Assembly (NCBI GenBank): GCA_020633125.1
Contig: JACKEH010000085.1
Coordinates: 1 to 7,330, forward strand
Direction: 5' to 3'
Origin: Sandaracinus sp.
Lineage (GTDB): Bacteria; Myxococcota_A; Polyangia; Polyangiales; Houyiibacteriaceae
DNA: 7,330 bases
In this document: positions 1 to 5,810 of the stretch, piece by piece
Position numbering within the stretch: position 1 is the first letter of the stretch
Layout of the letters: each line of letters begins with the position of its first letter
Notes under the pieces: model-generated
Seen by the model: only the letters and a program-made list of their open reading frames with translations
What the model was told of the DNA's origin: nothing
The model's database searches: none
Program-made: the position numbers and the translations under genes

Positions 1-56
1 AGGTTTCGTCGAGCTCGGGTTTCCTTCCGCCGTCGGGGGTTGAGCCCGTCTCGGCG

Positions 57-109
57 TCGAAGCGACGTTCGCGTCTCCCCCAAGCAGGGTAGACGCGAGC
101 GTCGTTCGA
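57..109. other. Strong stem-loop upstream of the Cys-rich gene
   Basis: Positions 61-76 and 91-106 are inverted repeats: 14 of 16 positions are Watson-Crick pairs and the other two are G-T/G-U. Three more G-C pairs (78-80 with 87-89) form inside the loop. If G62 is bulged out, the stem extends outward to pair 57-61 with 105-109. No T-tract follows on either side, so it is not a classical intrinsic terminator. It could end an upstream transcript, act as a leader structure for the gene at 195, or be an operator. The pairing is seen directly; the role is unknown. Confidence 0.45.
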
Positions 110-181
110 ACAGCCGAGATCGAACGGCATGCGGATTGCGAACTCGGCCTTCGAACGCCAGCGCTGTGTCGCGCTGTGCCG

Positions 182-188
182 AAGGTGG
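182..188 (+). promoter_or_regulatory. Ribosome binding site deciding the start at 195
   Basis: AAGGTGG lies six bases before the ATG at 195. It supports this start over the in-frame ATG at 129, which would put a charged, Cys- and Trp-containing stretch in front of an otherwise ordinary signal peptide. Confidence 0.6.
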
Positions 189-194
189 TGGAAC

Positions 195-704
195 ATGCGT
201 CAGGTGTTGGCCGCGATGGCCCTGGTCGGGGTGTGGATGGCGAGCGGCGGGCTCGCGCAGGCCTGCACGGACGCGGGCCCTCCGAATCGCTCGTGCTCCG
301 ACGAGCCGGCCGCGTGGACGTCGTGCGACACGCACGACGACTGTGGGATGGGTCAGACCTGTTCGGAGAACGGCTACTGCCAATGCGGCGAGTGCCGCTA
401 CGGCGAGATCTGCATGGGTGGCGAGTGCGCGTGCGGACGGCAACAACGACCCTCGGCGCCGGCCGGCTGCGAGGTCTTCACGGACTCGTGCGGCAACTAC
501 GGCGTGTCGTGTCCGGCCGACGCCGGCCGACCCACGCCGGGAGACCCGTGCATGCCCGACGGAGGCGAGCCGCCTCCCGAGTGCCGATCGGGTTCCTTCC
601 CCCGCGAGTCTTCGGGCGGCGGCGGTTGCTCCGCGGGTGGCGCCGGTGGGGCATCCTTCGTGTGGCTCGCGCTCGTCGGGCTCGTGCGTCGCCGCCGTCG
701 CTGA
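195..704 (+). CDS. Secreted Cys-rich protein with MYXO-CTERM-like sorting tail
   Basis: This is a 169-residue exported protein of unknown function. Residues 1-23 form a signal peptide ending Ala-Gln-Ala before Cys24. The lipobox is poor (Ala at -3, Gln at -2), so signal peptidase I cleavage is more likely than lipidation there. The body has 16 cysteines, with a dense block at residues 44-80 of closely spaced CxC and CxxC-type pairs rich in Gly and Asp, like small disulfide-knotted or EGF-like modules. Residues 107-140 are Pro/Gly/Ser-rich. The tail reads Gly run, Cys145, Gly/Ala/Ser stretch, hydrophobic segment 153-164, then five arginines. This matches the MYXO-CTERM architecture, which in Myxococcota is known to be processed by a myxosortase that delivers the protein to the surface. 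Export and surface display are therefore inferred. It stands alone on the plus strand and converges on the ankyrin gene. No enzymatic motif is visible. Confidence 0.85.
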   Translation: MRQVLAAMALVGVWMASGGLAQACTDAGPPNRSCSDEPAAWTSCDTHDDCGMGQTCSENGYCQCGECRYGEICMGGECACGRQQRPSAPAGCEVFTDSCGNYGVSCPADAGRPTPGDPCMPDGGEPPPECRSGSFPRESSGGGGCSAGGAGGASFVWLALVGLVRRRRR

Positions 705-759
705 ACGAATCCGCGCGCGTGAATCCCTCGCAGCGAGCTTGGAGGGCTCGGCGAGAAGT

Positions 760-794
760 GCGGGCTCAGCCCGGAACGCGCGGAGGCTCCGGGC
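760..794. terminator. Overlapping inverted repeats at the convergent junction
   Basis: Two competing inverted repeats sit where two convergent genes end. One is a 13-base palindrome, CGGGCT-C-AGCCCG (761-773), which spans the stop codon of the leftward ankyrin gene. The other is a perfect 7-bp repeat, GCCCGGA (769-775) with TCCGGGC (788-794), around a 12-base loop. Neither has a T-tract. Their position suggests transcript ends for one or both genes, but GC-rich genomes produce such repeats by chance. Confidence 0.3.
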
Positions 795-3561
795 GCACGA
801 AGGGGCGCGGCGCGGGTAAGCGCTCACCACGTTTCGTCACCGCGGCGTCGAGTCGTGGGTGCGCGAGGTCCGCCAGCTTCTGCAACACGGGCTCGCCGTC
901 GGGGGCCACCGTCGACAGGTCGGCCTTGGCGACCAGCGCGATCACCGCGTCGAGGCTGCGCAAGAAGTCGTAGTGCGCGCGGAAGTGGTCGAGCGCGACT
1001 TGTTCTTCGTCGTAGGGCTTGAGCTTTCGCGGCTTGCCGTTCTTCTCGAAGCGCATCACGCCCGCTTCGATCACGTACGCGATCGAGACCTTGCCTTCGT
1101 TGCCGTCCCACTGCGCGTGGTCGACCCGCCGATGCATCGCGAGTCGAATCGCGAGCGTCAACGCGGTCTCTCCTTCGGGCGTCCGTGCGTTCGGGTCGAC
1201 GCCGGCCTTGAGCAACGTCGCGCAGGCCGCGTGGCGATCGTCGAAGGGGGCGAGGTGGAGCGGGGCCCACCCGAACGCGTCGGTGGCGTCCAGGGAGGCT
1301 CCGAGCTTCTTCAGCGCGCCCGTGGCTTCGGGCACCCCACGCAGCACTGCGAGGTGGACGGCCGTGCGCCCTTCGTCGAAGCGGCGTTTCGCGTCGAGCT
1401 TCTTTTTCTTCAGCGCCGGGATGAGCGCGACCCGACCGTGCGAGGCGACGAACGCCTCGAGCGGCGAGGTCCCCGTTCCATCGATCGAGTTGGGGTTCGC
1501 TCCCCGCTCGAGCAGCGCGACCACGATCTCTGCGAGCGGGTTGCAGACGATCGCGACGTTCAGCGGGCTCGCCCCGTGCTCGTCGAGCCCGTTCGGATGG
1601 CTCTTCGCGATGAGCGCGAGCGCGGCTTCCACGTCGCCGCCCGAGCGAAGCGGTGCTTGAAGGGCGCGCGTGAGCGGGTTGCAGCGCGTGAGCTCGGCGA
1701 GCGGCGGTGCGAGGCCGTCGATCCCCGGCAGGCGTCGGCGCCAATCTTCGCGGACGGCGGCCCCGAGCGGCCCTTCGAAGGAGGTGCGGAGCGTGCTCAC
1801 GCCCTCGGGCAGCACGGGCGAGAGGTTCGGCTTTGGGGCCTTTGGGCGCACACCCGAGAGCGCTTTGGACAGGCGCGGCGACACGCGGCGCCCAGCCACC
1901 AGCGAACGCGGCGTGCGACCTTCCGCATCCTCCGCTTCGGGGTCGGCGCCGTACGCCACCAGAAACTCCGCCGCCTCGACGGCGTCGTCCAGCGCCGCGT
2001 CGTGAAGCGCGGTCAGGCCGTCTTCGTCGGCGCCGAAGATCGCCAACCCGAGCTCGTGCATCGCACGCAACGCCTCGACTCGGTTCGCGCCCGCCGCGCG
2101 ACGCGCCGCGAGCAGGACGTCGCCGTCGTTCGCACGTGGGCGAAGGTGTACGACCGAGGCCCGCGACCCGAGCTCCGCCGCCCGCACGAAGAGCTCGCCG
2201 CCCGCGTCGGGCGCCAGGCGATCGATCCACGCGATCAAACCTCGCTGGAGCGCGATCTCGAGCGCTCGTGCGCGCGCATCCGGGTCCGCGGCTTCCAAAC
2301 GCTCTTCGGCGAGCGCGAGATCGTCCACGAAGAGCGCGCCCGCGAGGTCGAGATCGTCTCGGGTGCGGCGACGTGCGCCCGCGGCCGTCAGGGTGGCGAC
2401 GCTCTTCGCGTCGCGAAGGGCATGCGCGACGTCGAGCGGCATCCGGTAGGCGAGGGTGAGGCGGTTCACGTTCGCGCCGAGCGCCACCAACGCGGCGACG
2501 TTGTCGGGCTTGCGTCCGTGCAACGCGGAGAGCAGCGGCGTGAACCCGTCGAAGCGAATGCCGACCCAATAGTCCTTGCCGTTCCTCGGGTGCGGCGTGC
2601 TCGACTCGTAGTCCACGTCGCCGACCGCTTCGACGAGCGCCGGTAGCACGCTGGCCGGGTAGTTCGCGGCGGCGAAGAGGAGCAGCCCGTGTACGTCGAG
2701 GTGTTGTGTGACGCCTTCGGCCAGGTACGCCGAAAGAAGCGTCGCGTTGCCGGCCCGGGCGGCGTCGTGCGCCCCGCTCGCGAGCGCTTCCCACGACAGC
2801 TCGGCTTCGAGCAAGAGGAGCTGCACCAGGGGCGCGGCGTTCGCCTTCGTCGCGTGCGTGAAGAGCGACTTCTTCTGCGCCTCGTCGAGGCCCTGCGCGA
2901 GGTAACGCTTCGTCCGCGCGATGCCCCGCTCGCCCTGAAGCGCGAGCACCATCGCGATGGCTTCCGTGAACGGAGGAAGCGGCTCGTCCGCTTCCGAGAT
3001 TGGCTTGGGCGCGTCGACGCCGAGCGAGCGCGCGAAGGTGAAGAGATCCCGTGTCGCCGGCGGGGGCAACGACTCGGCGACGGCGCGGCGAACCGTGCGC
3101 TCGAGGTGCGCTCGCGCGAGCTCTTCGTGCCCGGCGTCCAACAAGGTCTGCGCGATGCGGCGTCCCGAGTACGCATCCGTCGACCGCTCGGCGTCGCCGA
3201 AGCGTTCGGCGAGCGCAGCCCGCACCGGCTCGAAGCGCGTGAGATCGATGCCGTGAAGCTCGAGGGGCAGCTCCGTCACGACGTCCGAAAGCGTGACGTT
3301 CTGCGCTTTCACGAACGAGCCGTCGGGAAGGTCCAACCGATGCCGGTGCACGAAGGCCGAGCCGCGCGGGTCTTCGTACGCGACCTCGCTCGTGAGCTTG
3401 GTGCCCTCGTGCTCGAGCACCCAACGGCCGCACGGACCCGTGCCTTCGACGCGAGGGATGGGAAGCGAGAACGACGCACCCCCGAGGAGCGGAGAGATCT
3501 GCGCGAGGACTTCGTGGGCGGCCGCGACGTCGAAGCTCGCGACCAAGGACACGGGGAGCAT
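766..3561 (-). CDS. Large ankyrin-repeat protein
   Basis: This is a 931-residue protein with no signal peptide or membrane segment, so probably cytoplasmic. Ankyrin repeats are binding scaffolds; the partner is unknown. Clear repeats with the usual G-x-T/S-P/A-L-x-x-A pattern followed by LL-x-x-GA-[DN]-x-N/D occur at about residues 338-397, 514-546, 661-694, 695-727, 730-762, 763-795 and 796-810. Degenerate helical repeats appear to fill roughly 230-320 and 400-510. Residues 1-130 form a separate, mostly non-helical-looking domain that I do not recognise. A Pro/Lys-rich linker at about 570-590 divides the protein in two. The last 120 residues (810-931) lack repeats and end in a Pro/Arg-rich tail. 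The start at 3561 is the longest in frame and has only a weak upstream GGTAGGG. The gene lies downstream of the beta-helix lipoprotein on the same strand after 216 bp, probably too far to assume one operon. Confidence 0.9.
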   Translation of the reverse strand: MLPVSLVASFDVAAAHEVLAQISPLLGGASFSLPIPRVEGTGPCGRWVLEHEGTKLTSEVAYEDPRGSAFVHRHRLDLPDGSFVKAQNVTLSDVVTELPLELHGIDLTRFEPVRAALAERFGDAERSTDAYSGRRIAQTLLDAGHEELARAHLERTVRRAVAESLPPPATRDLFTFARSLGVDAPKPISEADEPLPPFTEAIAMVLALQGERGIARTKRYLAQGLDEAQKKSLFTHATKANAAPLVQLLLLEAELSWEALASGAHDAARAGNATLLSAYLAEGVTQHLDVHGLLLFAAANYPASVLPALVEAVGDVDYESSTPHPRNGKDYWVGIRFDGFTPLLSALHGRKPDNVAALVALGANVNRLTLAYRMPLDVAHALRDAKSVATLTAAGARRRTRDDLDLAGALFVDDLALAEERLEAADPDARARALEIALQRGLIAWIDRLAPDAGGELFVRAAELGSRASVVHLRPRANDGDVLLAARRAAGANRVEALRAMHELGLAIFGADEDGLTALHDAALDDAVEAAEFLVAYGADPEAEDAEGRTPRSLVAGRRVSPRLSKALSGVRPKAPKPNLSPVLPEGVSTLRTSFEGPLGAAVREDWRRRLPGIDGLAPPLAELTRCNPLTRALQAPLRSGGDVEAALALIAKSHPNGLDEHGASPLNVAIVCNPLAEIVVALLERGANPNSIDGTGTSPLEAFVASHGRVALIPALKKKKLDAKRRFDEGRTAVHLAVLRGVPEATGALKKLGASLDATDAFGWAPLHLAPFDDRHAACATLLKAGVDPNARTPEGETALTLAIRLAMHRRVDHAQWDGNEGKVSIAYVIEAGVMRFEKNGKPRKLKPYDEEQVALDHFRAHYDFLRSLDAVIALVAKADLSTVAPDGEPVLQKLADLAHPRLDAAVTKRGERLPAPRPFVRPEPPRVPG

Positions 3562-3672
3562 GGGAGAGACCCTACCGATCGCGCGCGTCGAGCGCGTCGG
3601 GAATCGGCCCCACGTCCTTCACGACGAGTCGATGGGTCGCGAGCCTCGCTCGCCTCCGAGCACGCCCCACTG

Positions 3673-3691
3673 GCACGGACCGAATCCGTGC
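3673..3691. other. Perfect 7-bp stem-loop between the two leftward genes
   Basis: GCACGGA (3673-3679) pairs perfectly with TCCGTGC (3685-3691) around a five-base loop. It lies about 87 bases past the stop of the beta-helix gene and about 110 bases before the ankyrin start, both on the minus strand. No T-tract follows in the leftward direction. It could be a terminator for the former or an operator or leader structure for the latter. A second small repeat, GCGAGC-CTC-GCTCGC, lies at 3639-3653. I see no coding potential in 3562-3777. Confidence 0.35.
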
Positions 3692-3777
3692 GAGGGGGAG
3701 CTTCTTGCCGGTTGGGGGAGCGCGCCGCCCCCTCGAAGAGAAGGGAGAGCATGAGTCCGTGCAACTGATTCGTGCTC

Positions 3778-5208
3778 TCAGAACATCGGAAAGACGATGC
3801 CGACGCTCTCGTTGGCGCCCGCCGGCAACGCGAGACCGACGGCGTCGAAGCGTTCCCCGAGCGCCGCCGCATCACGCGTCGCGGCGAGCGCCGAACGCAC
3901 GATGCCGACATCCCACGTGCCCGGTCCGTCGCTCGTCAGATCACCCGCCGCGCGGCTGCCGCCGACGGCGCCGAACCCTTCGGCCGTCGCGTCGACCGAG
4001 ACGTTCTCGAAGCGGGGCGTGCCGCCCGCGAGGTCGACCAAGAGTCCCACCCTCGCGTGGCCTTCGAGCGTCACCCCACGCAACGTCGCGTTCGGCGTCG
4101 CGCTCAAATGAATGCCGTCGCCGAGCGTCTGCGCGCCGAAGAGCGACCCGAGCGTGCGCGTGATGCTGCGCGTCTGCGCGACACGAAGGTTGTCGAGCGT
4201 CACGTCGTCCGCCTCCGAGGCCACGACACCCGCGAACGCGGCGCGCTCGATGCGCGAGTCGCCCTCGACGGAGAAACGCGTGGTGCCGGTGAGCCAGAGC
4301 GCGACGTCGCCTTGGTCCTCCGCGACGAAGTCCACGAGCGTGCCCTCGCCACCGCGGACGAGCACGCCGTAGCGGTCGTTGTTCCGAAGCGAGAGCGCCG
4401 TGCCGTCGAGCGTCGCGTCGGTGCTGGCGAGCGCGTAGCTCGCGAGCCCTCGCAGCCCTTCGGCGGTGTTGGTGATGCGCAACGCCTCGAGCTCCGCGGC
4501 GCCACCTCGCACGAGCACCCCGAGGCCGAGGTTCCCCGTGACCTCGCCGTTCGTCCACGCGGTCGTGCTGCCGTCGAGCACGGCGCCCGCGGTCGCGAAG
4601 TCCGACACCGTGACGTCGTCGAGGGTCAGCGTGCTGCGTTGCGCGTAGATGCCGTAGACGGCGGTGAAGCGCGCCCACGCTCCCTCTTCGTCGCAGACCT
4701 CGTCGTCGCGGAGCGCGCCCGGCTCGCATTCGCACACGCCGTCGGCCGGGCAAGGACCCGTGGGACGGAAGCCCGCGACGCGCACCCACGCGGGGTCGTC
4801 GGGATCGACGACCGGGCCACGCACGACGAGCCCGCGGGCCACGAGCGTGGCGTCGGTGAGCGCGACGCCCGCACCTCGCGTAGGCACCAGCTCGATCGAC
4901 TCGAGCGTGCGGGTGCCCGCGCCACGCAGGACCACCCCGAGCTCCCGAGAGCGAATCCGAAGCGCACGAAGTGTCGCGTCCGCGGCGAGGTCCACGACGA
5001 CCTCTCCCGAGAGCTCCGAGCCTTCCGCCGTGCCTTCGAGGACGACGCCTCCGGGCACGACGAACGCGCCTTCCATCGCGCAATCGCCGACCCGCACCAC
5101 GTCGCCCGGCGAGGCTTCGTCGAGCGCACGGACGAGGGCGTCGGCGTCGCAGATCTCCGAATCCGAGCCGCAGGCCGCGAGCGCGAGAAGCAGGGCGAGA
5201 GAACGCAT
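3778..5208 (-). CDS. Predicted right-handed beta-helix lipoprotein
   Basis: This is a 476-residue predicted lipoprotein. It begins MRSLALLLALAAC, a very short signal peptide with a canonical lipobox Leu-Ala-Ala-Cys13; Gly follows the Cys. The start at 5208 was chosen because translation from there gives this lipobox directly. A longer in-frame start at 5559 would add 117 residues of low-complexity sequence that overlap the divergent gene. From about residue 40 to 440 the sequence repeats short beta-strand units of the type ATL-x-x-L-x-[IV], GV-[LV]-[LV]-RG and NN-x-x-GV, the rhythm of parallel beta-helix (pectate-lyase-like/NosD-like) proteins. The N-terminal part (about 22-75) resembles the usual opening in which residues are assigned to a list of positions and a default value. 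A Cys-rich insert (Cys153, 159, 161, 172) interrupts the helix at about 134-180. Catalytic residues of a polysaccharide lyase are not evident, so a binding or structural envelope role is equally possible. Confidence 0.85.
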   Translation of the reverse strand: MRSLALLLALAACGSDSEICDADALVRALDEASPGDVVRVGDCAMEGAFVVPGGVVLEGTAEGSELSGEVVVDLAADATLRALRIRSRELGVVLRGAGTRTLESIELVPTRGAGVALTDATLVARGLVVRGPVVDPDDPAWVRVAGFRPTGPCPADGVCECEPGALRDDEVCDEEGAWARFTAVYGIYAQRSTLTLDDVTVSDFATAGAVLDGSTTAWTNGEVTGNLGLGVLVRGGAAELEALRITNTAEGLRGLASYALASTDATLDGTALSLRNNDRYGVLVRGGEGTLVDFVAEDQGDVALWLTGTTRFSVEGDSRIERAAFAGVVASEADDVTLDNLRVAQTRSITRTLGSLFGAQTLGDGIHLSATPNATLRGVTLEGHARVGLLVDLAGGTPRFENVSVDATAEGFGAVGGSRAAGDLTSDGPGTWDVGIVRSALAATRDAAALGERFDAVGLALPAGANESVGIVFPMF

Positions 5209-5380
5209 CGGGCGCACGCTAGTCGCCGTGGCGGGGGCTGCAACGTCGCGGCGTCTCGCCGAAAGACCCAAGCCCGTGCCCCCAGCCTGGGTCGGGGTCA
5301 CTTCGGCGTTCGTGAGGGACCGTGTCGGGGTGGGCTTCGCGCGGACGTTCGCTCGTCGTAGAGTCCGCGCCGGAGGTTTT
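5209..5380. promoter_or_regulatory. Divergent intergenic region
   Basis: These 172 bases separate the start codons of two divergent lipoprotein genes and should hold both promoters. I cannot identify a convincing -35/-10 pair; TAGAGT at 5350-5355 is a weak rightward candidate for a -10 box. An inverted repeat, GACCCA (5265-5270) with TGGGTC (5288-5293), lies near the middle and could be an operator for shared control. That role is only inferred from position. Confidence 0.3.
5372..5376 (+). promoter_or_regulatory. Shine-Dalgarno GGAGG for the Cys/Trp-repeat lipoprotein
   Basis: A perfect GGAGG lies four bases (TTTT) before the ATG at 5381. It is the best ribosome binding site in the window and fixes the start of this gene, rejecting the much longer upstream in-frame reading. 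Confidence 0.75.
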
Positions 5381-5803
5381 ATGCCCGTCGATCGCCAGAA
5401 GTTCCTCATGCTCGTGCTGGGTCTCGGAGTCGGCCGCGTGGCCACCGGTTGTTTCGTGGTCGAGGAGCAGCCCGCGGACTCGCGCGACAGCCAAGCGACC
5501 ACCGGCGGCGACCAAGCCGCGTACGAGCCCGGCGCCGAATGCGTCTCGTGGGACGCCACCGGCGAATGCGTGGGCTACGCGTACGACCAGGCGGGTCCCG
5601 TGGACGAGTGCACGGGTTGGGATCCCAGCGGCGAGTGCGTGCAGTGGGCCGGCACCGCGCCCGCCGACGAATGCGTCAACTGGGACCCGAGCGGCGAGTG
5701 CATCGGCTGGGCCGGCGACCAAGGCTACGCGCCGACCCAGGAGTGCGTGAGCTGGGATCCGAGCGGCGAGTGCATCGGCTGGCAACCCGCGTACGAGAGC
5801 TGA
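5381..5803 (+). CDS. Small lipoprotein with four Cys/Trp repeats
   Basis: This is a 140-residue protein that I do not recognise as a named family. Residues 1-23 form a signal peptide followed by Ala-Thr-Gly-Cys24, an acceptable though not ideal lipobox, so envelope anchoring through lipidated Cys24 is likely. After a short Gln/Ser/Asp-rich linker come four copies of a 14-residue unit, E-C-x-x-W-D-x-[ST]-G-E-C-x-x-[WY], at residues 53-66, 76-89, 97-110 and 121-134. They are joined by variable linkers of 7-10 residues. Each unit has two cysteines spaced CX8C, probably forming one disulfide, plus one or two aromatic residues. Copies 2-4 share the core WDPSGEC, while copy 1 has WDATGEC and ends in Tyr. 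The protein stops six residues after the last unit. It is the first gene of a rightward cluster and lies seven bases before the Mur ligase. The repeat could bind carbohydrate or peptidoglycan, or be a purely structural knot; no function is demonstrated. Confidence 0.85.
   Translation: MPVDRQKFLMLVLGLGVGRVATGCFVVEEQPADSRDSQATTGGDQAAYEPGAECVSWDATGECVGYAYDQAGPVDECTGWDPSGECVQWAGTAPADECVNWDPSGECIGWAGDQGYAPTQECVSWDPSGECIGWQPAYES
5537..5782 (+). repeat. Four tandem coding repeats (WDPSGEC units)
   Basis: The 42-base units lie at 5537-5578, 5606-5647, 5669-5710 and 5741-5782. They are conserved as protein (E-C-x-x-W-D-x-[ST]-G-E-C) and partly as DNA, with the third and fourth most alike. This suggests growth by internal duplication, with the last duplication being recent. 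Confidence 0.8.
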
Positions 5804-5810
5804 CCGCTCG

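Noticed and set aside
129..194. Longer start of the Cys-rich gene at 129
   Set aside because: It adds 22 charged residues before a normal signal peptide, whereas the ATG at 195 has a good ribosome binding site at the right distance.
859..2646. 595-codon open frame on the plus strand opposite the ankyrin gene
   Set aside because: It is Arg/Glu/Val-rich with no domain pattern. The opposite strand shows clear ankyrin repeats over the same bases. Long antisense frames are expected at this GC content.
3714..3732. GGGGG/CCCCC inverted repeat as a terminator of the beta-helix gene
   Set aside because: The stem is only five pairs with a nine-base loop, no T-tract and no extension; this is expected by chance in such GC-rich DNA.
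3772..5361. 529-codon open frame on the plus strand opposite the beta-helix gene
   Set aside because: Its composition is dominated by Arg, Glu, Ala and His with no motif, while the minus strand gives a canonical lipobox and regular beta-helix units.
5209..5559. N-terminal extension of the beta-helix gene to an upstream start at 5559
   Set aside because: The extension is low-complexity, overlaps the start of the divergent gene with its strong GGAGG site, and would bury the signal peptide and lipobox inside the protein.
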